Part shown: positions 1 to 9,244 of the stretch, one piece after another
Layout: every line of letters starts with the position of its first letter
Position numbering within the stretch: the first letter of the stretch is position 1
Assembly (NCBI GenBank): GCA_965235095.1
Contig: OZ249405.1
DNA length: 64,000 bases
Strand: one strand, 5' to 3'
Origin: Fontibacterium abundans
GTDB lineage: Bacteria; Pseudomonadota; Alphaproteobacteria; Pelagibacterales; Pelagibacteraceae
Notes under the pieces: model-generated
What the model saw: the letters and a program-made list of their open reading frames with translations, nothing else
Told to the model about the DNA's origin: nothing
Databases searched by the model: none
Position numbers and translations under genes: made by a program

Positions 1-847
1 CACCAATCCAATGAAAGTTATATAATTTTTCATTAAATAAAAAATAACCATACAAAGCACTATAAATTGGCATCATATAAACCGTCAGACCAGTAAGACT
101 GGCACCAAGATATTTTTGTAATTTTGCATACATTTGAAATGCAATAATTCCTGGAAAAATGGCAGCAATAATTACCCAAAAATAAAAATCTTTATTAAAT
201 ACAGTTGTATAAAAATATTTTTCCTCAATATAATACATTGGGGCAAGACAAATAGTTCCTGCTAAAGCCATTAATGTAAATTTAGTAAATAAATCAAATT
301 TACTTTTCCAATGCATTAAATACACGGAATATATAGCCCAACTTATCATTGCTCCTAAAATCCATAGATCACCTTTAGTAAATGATAAGTTAATTAAATT
401 TTTAAACTGACCGTTACAAACAATTATAAGAACGCCAAATAGACAACATAAAGTTCCAAACAATTGAAGTTTGGTAATTTTTTCTCGATAAAATATTACT
501 GAGATTAAAATTATAAATATAGGAGATGCTGAATAGATAATCCCCATATTTATAACCGTTGTTGTAAGTCCGCTTATGTAAGGAAAAGCTCCACAAAAAG
601 TAAAACCGGTAAGACCTAATATTAAAAGTTTAGGTGCTTCAGATATTAAGTCTTTAAAATTTTTTCTAATTGATGGAAAAACGAAGGGTAGGAAAATTAA
701 AAACGCAAGTAACCACCTCCAAAAAGCAAGGGATACTGGAGGAATAAAACCTGAAGCACCTCTTGCAATAGCTAGATTGCTAGTCATAAAAATGGGCTGA
801 GCAAATAATAAAAAGAAAGCGAAAATCGAAACTTCTTTTTTTTTCAA
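1..847 (-). CDS. EamA/DMT-family permease, 3' end cut by window edge
   Basis: Drug/metabolite-transporter (EamA) type inner-membrane permease; substrate unknown. The frame is open from a TTG at 847 to the window edge, about 282 codons, close to the usual ~290-300, so only the last helix end is missing. Hydrophobic segments alternate with short loops, and the visible end (ALYGYFLFNEKLYNF) is the typical start of the last EamA helices. An in-frame TAA at 854-856 rules out a longer start; the next ATG (787) would delete most of the first helix, so TTG is preferred. It lies 18 nt after the small membrane protein at 866-1057 and is probably the last gene of the leftward TRAP/amidase operon. Family membership is read from hydropathy and sequence feel, substrate is not predictable. 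Confidence 0.75.
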   Translation of the reverse strand, partial: MKKKEVSIFAFFLLFAQPIFMTSNLAIARGASGFIPPVSLAFWRWLLAFLIFLPFVFPSIRKNFKDLISEAPKLLILGLTGFTFCGAFPYISGLTTTVINMGIIYSASPIFIILISVIFYREKITKLQLFGTLCCLFGVLIIVCNGQFKNLINLSFTKGDLWILGAMISWAIYSVYLMHWKSKFDLFTKFTLMALAGTICLAPMYYIEEKYFYTTVFNKDFYFWVIIAAIFPGIIAFQMYAKLQKYLGASLTGLTVYMMPIYSALYGYFLFNEKLYNFHWIG

Positions 848-865
848 AGATATTTAAAGAAAAAT

Positions 866-1057
866 TTATTTTTTTATTTTTTTAATATGATCATAGGCAT
901 CATATAAAAAAAAACCCAAACTAAGAACTAAAACTGACCAAACGGGTATTGATGCTGAAAAAGTAATAATTGGTGACTTGGTTATGCTTGTTGCTATCTG
1001 ATAAAAAAACCATGAAACTGAAATTACACCGATGATGATACTTAAAGTTCTAATCAT
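866..1057 (-). CDS. Small two-helix membrane protein coupled to amidase
   Basis: A 63-residue protein with two hydrophobic stretches (about residues 5-22 and 34-53) and a basic tail ending KKIKK, so probably a small inner-membrane hairpin protein. I do not recognise a family. Its ATG overlaps the TGA of the amidase by four bases (ATGA), which suggests translational coupling, and the EamA gene follows after 18 nt. The overlap and the clean hydrophobic pattern argue that it is a real gene rather than chance. No function is assigned. Confidence 0.6.
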   Translation of the reverse strand: MIRTLSIIIGVISVSWFFYQIATSITKSPIITFSASIPVWSVLVLSLGFFLYDAYDHIKKIKK

Positions 1058-2382
1058 TTTGTTTTATTTTTTTTTAAAAGCCAATTAGCGGTTTGCAATA
1101 ATCTAGCATCATCTAGTTTCTCACCAACTAACTGAACCCCTAAGGGTAATTTATCAGGTCCATTTATTAATGGCAATGTAATTGCTGGCATTCCTAAGTA
1201 AGTCCAAGTTGTGCAAAACTCCGGGCTTCCCGTATATGAAAGTCCCTTTGGTGGATAACCTGTAGTTGAGGGAGTAATGATCGCGTGGTAGTGATGGAAT
1301 GCTTCTTTGAAAGTGTCATAGATAATTGCCATTTGATCAACCGCTTCAGCATAGTCTTTTGCTTTATAAGAAAGACCTCGTTCAATAGCCTCGATCATTT
1401 TTTTTCCTATTTTTTTTTTATGTTTTTCATAAGTAGATAAAAAATTATAAGCCATATCTGTTTCATGAATTATTTTATGATAATCAAAAATCTTCTCAAA
1501 ATAACTAGGATTTGAATAAACTGTTACTTGTTTGTCAATTTTTTTAAGAAACTTTTCAAAATCTTTTTTTGCAACTTCATCTAAATTTTTCCATTTAGCA
1601 GTTGCGATAAAAATTAATTTTGGCTCAAAAAAAGGTTTTGCTTGAACACGATTTAAAAAGTCTTCCGTTGGAAAAGAAATAGTTGATTTATCTTCAAGGT
1701 CTTTTTGGATAATGACTGATGAGCAAAGCGCAACATCCTCAACATTTCTTGCAATCACTCCAACTTGATCTAAAAGAAAAGATTGTCTTAAGACTCCATC
1801 TCTTGAGACTAAACCATAGGTTGGTTTATAACCCACCACCCCACAATAAGAAGCAGGACGTATTGTTGAGCCGTTAGTTTGTGAACCTATTGCAAGTGGC
1901 GCCATGAAAGAAGCAACAGCTGCTGCTGAACCACTGGAAGAACCGCCTGGAGTTCTTGAGTAATCATGAGGATTAGTAGTTTTCCCAGGATCAAAGTATG
2001 CAAGTTCAGTGGTAACGGTTTTGCCCATAATAATAGCTCCTGCTGACCTTAAGATACTTACAACTTTTGCATCGTCTCTTGATTGATAATTTTCTCTAAT
2101 AGGTGTGCCATATTGTGTTGGCATATCTTCAGTTTTAAAAATATCTTTTATAGCGATAGGAAGTCCATGCAGAGGTCCCAGGGGTTTTCCTGAAAGGCGC
2201 CAGTCATCTTTTTCCTGAGCCTTTTCTAAAAAGAATTTTTTATCAAAGAAAGCCCAAGCTTTTATTTTATTTTCAAATTTTTCAATTCTATCAATGAAAC
2301 TTTTAGCAACCTCGACAGATGAGATTTCACCCTTTTTTGTTTTTTCAATTATTTCTAATGCGGAAAGAAAACATAAATCCAT
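1054..2382 (-). CDS. Amidase-signature family hydrolase
   Basis: Amidase-signature (Ser-cisSer-Lys) hydrolase of 442 residues, cytoplasmic, expected to release ammonia or an amine from a small amide. The triad is visible: Lys79 in AIKDIF, the serine-rich GGSSSGSA stretch at 146-153 supplying the cis-Ser, and the nucleophile Ser172 in NGSTIRPAS. Length is typical of stand-alone amidases. It is not clearly GatA, since no gatB or gatC lies nearby and the motif context differs. It follows dctM by 16 nt and is probably co-transcribed with the TRAP genes, so the amide may be a transported compound or derive from one; that link is inference. The 3' end overlaps the next small gene by four bases. Confidence 0.85.
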   Translation of the reverse strand: MDLCFLSALEIIEKTKKGEISSVEVAKSFIDRIEKFENKIKAWAFFDKKFFLEKAQEKDDWRLSGKPLGPLHGLPIAIKDIFKTEDMPTQYGTPIRENYQSRDDAKVVSILRSAGAIIMGKTVTTELAYFDPGKTTNPHDYSRTPGGSSSGSAAAVASFMAPLAIGSQTNGSTIRPASYCGVVGYKPTYGLVSRDGVLRQSFLLDQVGVIARNVEDVALCSSVIIQKDLEDKSTISFPTEDFLNRVQAKPFFEPKLIFIATAKWKNLDEVAKKDFEKFLKKIDKQVTVYSNPSYFEKIFDYHKIIHETDMAYNFLSTYEKHKKKIGKKMIEAIERGLSYKAKDYAEAVDQMAIIYDTFKEAFHHYHAIITPSTTGYPPKGLSYTGSPEFCTTWTYLGMPAITLPLINGPDKLPLGVQLVGEKLDDARLLQTANWLLKKNKTK

Positions 2383-2398
2383 AATTTAATTTAAAAAA

Positions 2399-3787
2399 TT
2401 ATCTTTTAGTTTCAGCGCCAAATAATACATCTGGAAGCCAAGTGGCAAGACCTTGAAAATTATAAAGTAAAATCATTGATATTATAACAACAAAAAGAAA
2501 TGGAATCATTCCAATAAATATTTCAGATAATAAAACATTTTTTGATTGAACACCTTTTAGATAATAGGCGGACATGGCCATGGGTGGTGTTAAGAAAGAC
2601 ATTTGTAAATTTAATCCAACAAGAATTGCAAAGAAATAAGGATCAATTCCATAGATCTTTAAAAGAGGTAAAAATATTGGAACAAAGATTATTAATATCT
2701 CAGTCCACTCTAAAGGAAATCCAAGTAAAAAAATTATAATTTGGGTTAGAACTAAAAACTGCCATGGTTCTAAACCAAGGCCTGCAAAAAATTCTTCAAA
2801 AACTTTATGACCTCCTAAATAAGAAAATACTGAGGCAAAAGTCCAAGAGCCAACGAATAACCACATAATCATCGCAGAAGAACGTGTTGTTAAATAAACT
2901 GACTCTTTAAGATTTTTCCAATTCATATTTCTATAATAAAATGCAAGTAAGATTGCCCCAATTGCTCCAGCAGCAGCAGCTTCTGCAGGCGTTGCAAGAC
3001 CTAAAAGAATTACTCCAAGAACTAATAAAATTAAAATAAGTAAAGGGACAAAATCTTTAATTAAGTTTTTATAAATTACTAGTTTGGGCGGTAGCTCTGA
3101 AAGTTTAGGTTTTGGAGCAAGATGAGGATAAAAAATTCCAACACCGATACAATAAATACAATACATTCCAGCTAACATCATTCCTGGAATAAAGGCTGCA
3201 GCAAATAATCTAATTGGTGATAAAGAAGCCATGGCCGCATAAACGATAAACATGATGCTTGGTGGAATTAAAATACCGAGAGTTCCGCCAGCACATATAA
3301 CGCCCGATGCAAATTTTTTATTATAACCTGCGCGTATCATTGCGGGCCAAGCTAAAAGTCCCATTAAAGTTACAACTGCACCAACGATTCCTGTTGCTGT
3401 TGAAAAAAGAGCACAGGTTATTAATGCTGCAACAGCCATGGATGCTGGAAGTTTTGCCGTTGCCATTCTAATGGATTCAAATAGTCTTGTAATAATTCCA
3501 GATCTTTCAACCACATATCCCATGAAAAGAAAAAGAGGCACTGCAATCAAGACATGGTTTTCCATTACGGAATGGGTATTTTTAACAACTAAATCAAAAA
3601 TCCTATTTGCAAAAATTCCAGCCTCTGCAACTTTCGATGGATCAAGGTAGGCATAATATCCAAAAAAAATTCCAAGTGCTAAAAGAGTAAATGCAATAGG
3701 AAAACCTAAAAGAACAATAAAAATAAAACTAAACATCATAACCAATGCTATTTGCGGATTGGTCAGTCCTAAAAGTGTCTGTTCCAT
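2399..3787 (-). CDS. dctM: TRAP transporter large permease subunit (DctM)
   Basis: Large membrane subunit of a tripartite ATP-independent periplasmic transporter, which carries the substrate across the inner membrane using the sodium gradient. The 462 residues are almost entirely hydrophobic segments. Family-typical stretches include the proline/glycine-rich GGTLGILIPPSIMFIVYA near the middle, LGLATPAEAAAAGAIGA, and a C-terminal LNLQMSFLTPPMAMSAYY. It sits 8 nt downstream of dctQ and 16 nt upstream of the amidase in the leftward operon. The order dctP-dctQ-dctM is the standard TRAP arrangement. Confidence 0.93.
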   Translation of the reverse strand: MEQTLLGLTNPQIALVMMFSFIFIVLLGFPIAFTLLALGIFFGYYAYLDPSKVAEAGIFANRIFDLVVKNTHSVMENHVLIAVPLFLFMGYVVERSGIITRLFESIRMATAKLPASMAVAALITCALFSTATGIVGAVVTLMGLLAWPAMIRAGYNKKFASGVICAGGTLGILIPPSIMFIVYAAMASLSPIRLFAAAFIPGMMLAGMYCIYCIGVGIFYPHLAPKPKLSELPPKLVIYKNLIKDFVPLLILILLVLGVILLGLATPAEAAAAGAIGAILLAFYYRNMNWKNLKESVYLTTRSSAMIMWLFVGSWTFASVFSYLGGHKVFEEFFAGLGLEPWQFLVLTQIIIFLLGFPLEWTEILIIFVPIFLPLLKIYGIDPYFFAILVGLNLQMSFLTPPMAMSAYYLKGVQSKNVLLSEIFIGMIPFLFVVIISMILLYNFQGLATWLPDVLFGAETKR

Positions 3788-3795
3788 TTATATTT

Positions 3796-4356
3796 CTAAC
3801 TTTTTTTCTTAATTAAAACTTTTTCTAATTCTTCTTCTTCAATATTTCTAACCGGCCACTGACCTTCTTTAAGAGCTATGATGCATCTAAAAACTTCAGC
3901 CACTCCCTGTAAAACTAAAAGTATTCCCGCTAAAGGTATTAAAGTTTTGAATGCATAAACTTGTATTTGCGCTGGACTATTCCAACTAGTTTCTTTTAAA
4001 ATCCATGCTTTGGCTGCGTAATTATAGCCTGTATAAGTGAATGCAATGCAAGCTGGAAAAAAAAATAAAAAATATAATATTAAGTCTGAACTCGCCTGAA
4101 ATTTGATTGAAGTTTTTCTATATAACATATCCGCTCTAACATGTGACTGAACTGCAAGGGCATAAGCTCCGGCCATCATAAAGGCCGCACCATACATTTG
4201 AATTGAAAGATCAAAAGCCCATAACGTTGGCATATTAAAAAAATATCTTGCGAAAATTTCGTAGCCAACAGCAATGGTTAAAGCAAAAGTACACCAGCCG
4301 AAGCCTTTACCAATCCATGTATTTAGTTCTTCAACTGCTAAAATATAAAATCTCAA
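3796..4356 (-). CDS. dctQ: TRAP transporter small permease subunit (DctQ)
   Basis: Small four-helix membrane subunit of the TRAP transporter, partner of DctM. The 186 residues show four hydrophobic segments and the mid-protein AGAYALAVQSHVRADML stretch typical of DctQ, followed by a charged C-terminal tail rich in Glu and Lys. The start is a TTG at 4356: on the minus strand a strong Shine-Dalgarno (AAGGGGGA) lies just upstream, and no ATG is better placed. A perfect hairpin separates it from dctP. Confidence 0.88.
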   Translation of the reverse strand: MRFYILAVEELNTWIGKGFGWCTFALTIAVGYEIFARYFFNMPTLWAFDLSIQMYGAAFMMAGAYALAVQSHVRADMLYRKTSIKFQASSDLILYFLFFFPACIAFTYTGYNYAAKAWILKETSWNSPAQIQVYAFKTLIPLAGILLVLQGVAEVFRCIIALKEGQWPVRNIEEEELEKVLIKKKS

Positions 4357-4394
4357 TTAATCCCCCTTAATTTACTTCTTATTAAATTTAAAAC

Positions 4395-4422
4395 AAAAAG
4401 GGGTACTTTCATACCCCTTTTT
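4395..4422 (-). terminator. Intercistronic hairpin between dctP and dctQ
   Basis: Perfect 11-bp inverted repeat (arms 4395-4405 and 4412-4422, AAAAAGGGGTA / TACCCCTTTTT) with a 6-base loop, ending in T5 on both strands. It lies 20 nt after the dctP stop and 39 nt before the dctQ start, within an operon whose genes all read leftward. It is most likely a partial terminator or 3'-end stabiliser that lets the binding protein be made in excess over the membrane subunits. Confidence 0.8.
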
Positions 4423-4441
4423 GAAATTAATTTAATTTTTA

Positions 4442-5611
4442 TTAAACTACTACTTTAGATGGATCTCCAAAGTATTGTTTATAAGCAATTGTATAATCTG
4501 GTTGGTTCATGAATAAATATTTCATGACAGATTTTGCATATGCTTTTTGAGACTCAACGATTCTCTTAAATAGAGGATCTTTTGCTGAAAAGTCAGCAAC
4601 TACTTTATCCCAAGACTTCATCTGGTCAGCCAAGATATCTTTTGGCGTTGCAAAAGTCTTAACGCCTGATTCTTTAACAAGCTTATTTAAATCATCAGAG
4701 TATCTCTTAAGAGCGTACCAATAGTTATCTGTATTAGCAGCTTCTGATGCTATTCTTAAGATCGACTGATGTTGTTTAGATAGACTGTTAAATTTTTTCT
4801 TATTAAAAGTTATCTCAAACATCTCTTGTGATTGATGGAAACTTCCTAGTGCATAGAATTTAGAAACATCCTGCATTCCGAAATTTTTATCAGATGAAGG
4901 GTTATTAAATTCTGCAGCATCAATAAGACCTGTTTTCATTGCAGGTTGAATTTCTCCACCTGGTAATTGAAGAACAGTCATTCCCATGCCTTGAAGAACG
5001 TTAGTTGCTAAACCAACAGTTCGGTATTTCATACCCTTAACGTCAGCAGATGTTTTAAGTTCTTTCTTAAACCAACCAAACGGCTGAGCTGGCATTGGCA
5101 TTGCAAAGAAACCTACGTAATCTAATTTCGTAGCTCTTAATGTTTCTTCATACAAAGCTCTTCCTCCGCCGTACTCAATCCATCCCATTAATTCTTGAGA
5201 TGAGAAACCGTAAGAAGGTCCTGTTCCAAACAATGAAGCGGCAGGATTTTTTCCATACCAATATGCTGTAACAGTGTGACCGGCATCAACAACACCTGTG
5301 CTAACACCATCTGCTACTTCAGCAGTTTTTAAAATAGCATTTACTGGTAAAAGTTCTATTTTAAGTGTTCCACCAGACATTGCGTTAACTTTTTCAACGT
5401 ACTGTTTATTCATTGTGTAAAATGGATCTGCATCAGATGGTCCCCAAACAGATTGCATTTTTAGAGTCACTGCACTTTGCGCAACTGAAATATTTGGCAT
5501 AGCAAGTGACGCAGCGGCAACAGCACCTGTAGCTGCAGCAGCTTTGAAAAACTTACGTCTTGAAGTTTTTTTAGACTCCAATGACGTAACTTCGTCTTTT
5601 AGTTTTGTCAT
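4442..5611 (-). CDS. dctP: TRAP transporter periplasmic substrate-binding protein, Tat signal
   Basis: Periplasmic extracytoplasmic receptor of the TRAP transporter, 389 residues. The N-terminus has a Tat-type signal: Arg18-Arg19 followed by KFF, then a long alanine-rich stretch and a probable cleavage after ISVAQ. The mature part resembles the TakP/DctP group that binds 2-oxo and other carboxylic acids; the KGMKYRTVG segment carries the arginine that in the family contacts the ligand carboxylate. A good Shine-Dalgarno (AAGGGAAA) precedes the ATG. It is followed by dctQ and dctM after a hairpin. The upstream neighbours (glycolate oxidase, 2-hydroxyacid enzymes) suggest a small hydroxy- or oxo-acid as ligand, which is inference. 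Confidence 0.92.
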   Translation of the reverse strand: MTKLKDEVTSLESKKTSRRKFFKAAAATGAVAAASLAMPNISVAQSAVTLKMQSVWGPSDADPFYTMNKQYVEKVNAMSGGTLKIELLPVNAILKTAEVADGVSTGVVDAGHTVTAYWYGKNPAASLFGTGPSYGFSSQELMGWIEYGGGRALYEETLRATKLDYVGFFAMPMPAQPFGWFKKELKTSADVKGMKYRTVGLATNVLQGMGMTVLQLPGGEIQPAMKTGLIDAAEFNNPSSDKNFGMQDVSKFYALGSFHQSQEMFEITFNKKKFNSLSKQHQSILRIASEAANTDNYWYALKRYSDDLNKLVKESGVKTFATPKDILADQMKSWDKVVADFSAKDPLFKRIVESQKAYAKSVMKYLFMNQPDYTIAYKQYFGDPSKVVV

Positions 5612-5699
5612 TTATTTTCCCTTATTTAGTTAATTAACTGAAAGTCATTAAAGCAAAAATAACGTGTTCCGTCTTTAAAAAAAAAACTATGCCTAAACA

Positions 5700-5727
5700 C
5701 AAGAATTGTACATAAAAACAACTCTTG
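5700..5727 (-). terminator. Hairpin in the leader between 2-hydroxyacid dehydrogenase and dctP
   Basis: Inverted repeat with arms 5700-5709 and 5718-5727 (one G-U pair on the minus strand, loop 8) lying 52 nt after the upstream gene. A run of ten T follows about 20 nt further on the minus strand, so this is at best an imperfect terminator; it could equally be a leader structure of dctP. The rest of 5612-5778 is AT-rich and presumably holds the dctP promoter, which I cannot place. Confidence 0.35.
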
Positions 5728-5778
5728 ATTGTAATAATTTTAAATAGTTTAATTTAATTTATTTTATTTAAATGTTTT

Positions 5779-6735
5779 TTAATTAACCTGATCTTTAGGT
5801 TTTTTATTATTAAAGAAATTTTCTAGGTTATCGATTGCTCTGTCCCCCATATCAATTCTAGTTCTTACAGTTGCACTGCCAAGATGCGGAAGTAAAAAGA
5901 GATTATTTAATTTTAAATACTCAGGATTAATCTTTGGTTCTCCATTATAAACATCTAAACCTAGAGCAAAAACTTTCCCACTCTTCATTGCTTTAATCAT
6001 AGCTGTATCATCAATAATATCTCCTCTTGCCGAATTTGTAACGACAGCGCCATCAGGCAAATAATTAATTGATTGTTCATTAACTAGATTGGTAGTCTCT
6101 TTAGTAGCGGGACAATTAATGGATAGGAATTCGCTGTTATTAAATAACGATTTAATATTATCGTGATAAATTGCTCCTCCCTCTAAATTAACGGCTAATT
6201 TAGTTCTGTTGTGATAATGAATTTCCATGCCAAAACCTCGAGCACGTTTTGCAACGGCTCTACCAATTCTTCCCATGCCAAGAATTCCTAATTTTCTATT
6301 AGACATTTGTTTACCAAGTAAAAAGTTAGTAGACCAAACCCAGCTTTGCTCCTCTGCAAATTTTCTTCCTTCATAAGCTCTTCTTGATGCTCCTAGTAGA
6401 AGTAAAATTGAAATATCAGCTGTTGAGTCCGTTAAAACTTCTGGTGTATTAGTTACAACTATCCCTTTTTTAGTAGCAACATCAACGTCAACATTATTAA
6501 AACCAACTGCATAATTTGCGATAATTTTAACAGTGTTTGATAGTTTATTTAGAATAGCTGCATCGAATTTATTACCGCCAACACACAAAATTCCATCACA
6601 GTCTTTTGAAAGATTTAAAACTTCTTCGCTCGAGTAAACTTTGTCTTCTTTATTTAATTTTACATCAAATATTTTTTTAATACGCTCTTCATTTTCTGGA
6701 AGTAGATTTCTAGTGACTAAAATTTTTTTCATCAT
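5779..6735 (-). CDS. D-2-hydroxyacid dehydrogenase (glyoxylate/hydroxypyruvate reductase-like)
   Basis: NAD(P)-dependent D-isomer-specific 2-hydroxyacid dehydrogenase, 318 residues, cytoplasmic. The Rossmann dinucleotide site GILGMGRIG lies near residues 153-161, the substrate/catalytic arginine in NSARGDIIDD, a glutamate in YNGEP and the catalytic histidine in LPHLGSA near the C-terminus. It starts four bases inside the end of glcF, so it is the last gene of the glcDEF run. That context favours reduction of glyoxylate (made by GlcDEF) to glycolate or of hydroxypyruvate to glycerate; exact substrate cannot be read from sequence. Confidence 0.85.
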   Translation of the reverse strand: MMKKILVTRNLLPENEERIKKIFDVKLNKEDKVYSSEEVLNLSKDCDGILCVGGNKFDAAILNKLSNTVKIIANYAVGFNNVDVDVATKKGIVVTNTPEVLTDSTADISILLLLGASRRAYEGRKFAEEQSWVWSTNFLLGKQMSNRKLGILGMGRIGRAVAKRARGFGMEIHYHNRTKLAVNLEGGAIYHDNIKSLFNNSEFLSINCPATKETTNLVNEQSINYLPDGAVVTNSARGDIIDDTAMIKAMKSGKVFALGLDVYNGEPKINPEYLKLNNLFLLPHLGSATVRTRIDMGDRAIDNLENFFNNKKPKDQVN

Positions 6736-8030
6736 AATAAATTAATTGCTTTAGGTTTTTCTCCGCCTGTATACCAGTTTAAAATCTCTATGGTATGAAC
6801 AATAGGTATTTGTGTTCCCGATGAAATCTGCGTCATACAGCCAATATTTCCAGTTGAAATAAAGTCAGGTTTTACTTTATCAATATTTGAAACTTTTCTT
6901 TTTAATAGTTCTGTCGCCATTTCATCTTGTAGCAAATTATAAGTTCCAGCTGATCCACAACATAAATGACCATCTGGTATCTCAACAATTTCGTTGCCAG
7001 TTTTTTTTAATAAATCCATTGGTTGTTGATGTATTTTTTGCCCATGCTGCATTGAACAGGCTGAGTGATAAGCAATTTTAAATTTCTTATCTTTTTTCAT
7101 ATAATTTAATTTAATATTTTTTCCTAAATATTCAGTTACATCTTTTGCAAGCGATGAAACTATTTTTGCTTTTTTTTTAAGTTCTTTGTCTGGATGATCT
7201 CTAAAAATATAACCATAATCTTTTAAAGTAGTTCCGCAGCCAGAAGTAGTTACTAAAATTGCATCAAGATTTTTTTCTTCATACCATTTAAACCATGAAT
7301 TAATGTTGTTTATAAAAGATTTGTGCGCCAAATCTTCTTTGCCTAAGTGATGATTTAATGAACCACAACAATCAACCTGTTTTGGTACAATTACCTCAAC
7401 CCCGTGCCTATTTAATATGTCAATTGTTGCATCATTAATTTGTGGAGAAATAACTCTTTGTACGCAACCAGTAAGCAAGGCAACTCTTGCATAGGTCTTT
7501 CCCGCTGATGGATATATTTCTTTATTTTCCTGTTTAGAAGCTGGAAAAGAATTTGGCATATACTTCAGCATATTTTTAATTTTTTTTGGAAATAAAAATC
7601 TAAAAGGATAAAATAATCTTGCGGAGTAACCAGCCATTCTAAATAAGGTTGGACTTGGTAAAATTTTAGAAAGTAAACTTCTTATAAATCTATCAAAAAA
7701 AGGTCGAGTAAAAGTTTTTTCTATATGATTTCGCGCATGATCTACAAGATGCATATAATTAACTCCTGAAGGACAAGTGGTCATACAAGAGTAACAAGAT
7801 AAGCATCGATCAATGTGCTTTGTTATTTTTTCATTAGCTGGCTTATTATTTTCCAGCATGTCTTTAATTAAATATATTCTACCACGGGGACCATCAAGTT
7901 CATCTCCTACGATCTGATAGGTTGGGCACGTTGCATTACAAAATCCACAATGCACACATTTTCTTAAGATTCCATCCGCTGAACTAATGTTGCTATCTTG
8001 TAATTGTTTTTTTGTAAAATTTGTTTGCAT
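6732..8030 (-). CDS. glcF: Glycolate oxidase iron-sulfur subunit
   Basis: Electron-transfer subunit of membrane-associated glycolate oxidase (glycolate to glyoxylate). Two ferredoxin-type [4Fe-4S] motifs are visible: Cys25, 28, 31, 35 (CVHCGFCNATCP) and Cys76, 79, 82, 86 (CLSCYSCMTTCP). Two cysteine-rich CCG motifs follow (VDCCGSLNHH and HLCCGSAGTY). At 432 residues it is slightly longer than the usual ~400. It overlaps glcE by one base and the next dehydrogenase by four, consistent with one operon and translational coupling. Confidence 0.95.
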   Translation of the reverse strand: MQTNFTKKQLQDSNISSADGILRKCVHCGFCNATCPTYQIVGDELDGPRGRIYLIKDMLENNKPANEKITKHIDRCLSCYSCMTTCPSGVNYMHLVDHARNHIEKTFTRPFFDRFIRSLLSKILPSPTLFRMAGYSARLFYPFRFLFPKKIKNMLKYMPNSFPASKQENKEIYPSAGKTYARVALLTGCVQRVISPQINDATIDILNRHGVEVIVPKQVDCCGSLNHHLGKEDLAHKSFINNINSWFKWYEEKNLDAILVTTSGCGTTLKDYGYIFRDHPDKELKKKAKIVSSLAKDVTEYLGKNIKLNYMKKDKKFKIAYHSACSMQHGQKIHQQPMDLLKKTGNEIVEIPDGHLCCGSAGTYNLLQDEMATELLKRKVSNIDKVKPDFISTGNIGCMTQISSGTQIPIVHTIEILNWYTGGEKPKAINLL

Positions 8031-9244
8031 TATATTCCTGAATACATTTTTCCTGGATTTAAAATCTTTTTAGGATCAAAACTTTCTTTGATCTTTAAAG
8101 ATAAAACTTTAATATTCTCATCAACTATTGTCAAAAAATCCTCTTTGATACGAACATGATTTGGCGCCTTAATAATTGTCATGTGCCCACCAAGCTTTAT
8201 AACTTCTGCTCTTAATTGTCTCAGTAGCACGCTATCGTTCTCTGGTATTTCGGCCCAAATTAAATTGCCCGCCCAATCCACCACATATTTCAATTCTTCA
8301 TTTTCAAATTTATTTATAAACTGATCAGTATTAACGGGTGGTAGAATTATCTTCGCAACTACATTTGGGCTATTATTAAAAAATTGCAGATCTGTTGTGT
8401 TTTGCCAAAAAATTCTTGATTGGTAATTTTCAAGAACTGAAATTGTTTTTTTATATTCATCAAATAATTTTTTTAAAGTGTTTATTCTTTCAACCACTGA
8501 AATTTTCGGTCCTTCAAGACGGATAGCAGTAATTGAAGTTGTTGTATCTAGATCGTTCAATTTAAAAAACTTGGACATTTTTGCTGGATAAAAACAGGCG
8601 CCTGAAATTTCAACGGAAGTTTGCATTGATTTTGAAAAAATATTTAAAGCTTTCTTTAAGTTAATATTATTAACCAATAAAGTTTGGCTCTCTTCATTTT
8701 TTGGCTGAACTTTCAATACAATCTCAGTCAAGGCAACTAGAGTTCCGTAAGATCCAGTTATAAGTTTACTTACATCATAACCCGTTACATTTTTAACAAC
8801 AGTTCCCCCTGATTTTACAATTTCACCTTTGCCATTTACTCCTCTAAATCCCAGAATATGATCTCTTAGAGCACCCGCTCTAAATCTGCGTGATCCTGAT
8901 AAATTACAAGCAACAGCTCCGCCAACAGATCCTTTGTTGCTTTTGCCATTATATAAAAATCCCATGTCGGATGGTTCGAAAGATAATTCCTGATTTTTTT
9001 TATCTAACTCTTTCTCGATTAAATCAAGCGGCGTTCCTGATTTAACTTTAATATAAAGTTCTTCAGGAAAATATTCGATAATTCCACTTAAGTTTTTTAA
9101 ATTTAAAGATTTTGAACACTGAATTAATCTGCCAATTGGTTTTGAATTATGTCCGGTAATTTCAATTGGGAACTCTTGTGAATTACAATTTTTTATAAAA
9201 TCTGCAACTTCATGTTCGCTTGATGGCGAATAAATTTCCGGCAT
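8030..9244 (-). CDS. glcE: Glycolate oxidase FAD-binding subunit GlcE
   Basis: Second FAD-domain subunit of glycolate oxidase, 404 residues. It has a PCMH-type FAD-binding domain, with the conserved GSVGGAVACNLSGSRR stretch near residues 105-120 and a GGTVVKNVTGYDVSKL segment typical of GlcE, and a C-terminal DPKKILNPGKMY that closes the fold as in GlcD. It shares one base with each neighbour. GlcD, GlcE and GlcF are all needed for activity in E. coli. Confidence 0.93.
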   Translation of the reverse strand: MPEIYSPSSEHEVADFIKNCNSQEFPIEITGHNSKPIGRLIQCSKSLNLKNLSGIIEYFPEELYIKVKSGTPLDLIEKELDKKNQELSFEPSDMGFLYNGKSNKGSVGGAVACNLSGSRRFRAGALRDHILGFRGVNGKGEIVKSGGTVVKNVTGYDVSKLITGSYGTLVALTEIVLKVQPKNEESQTLLVNNINLKKALNIFSKSMQTSVEISGACFYPAKMSKFFKLNDLDTTTSITAIRLEGPKISVVERINTLKKLFDEYKKTISVLENYQSRIFWQNTTDLQFFNNSPNVVAKIILPPVNTDQFINKFENEELKYVVDWAGNLIWAEIPENDSVLLRQLRAEVIKLGGHMTIIKAPNHVRIKEDFLTIVDENIKVLSLKIKESFDPKKILNPGKMYSGI

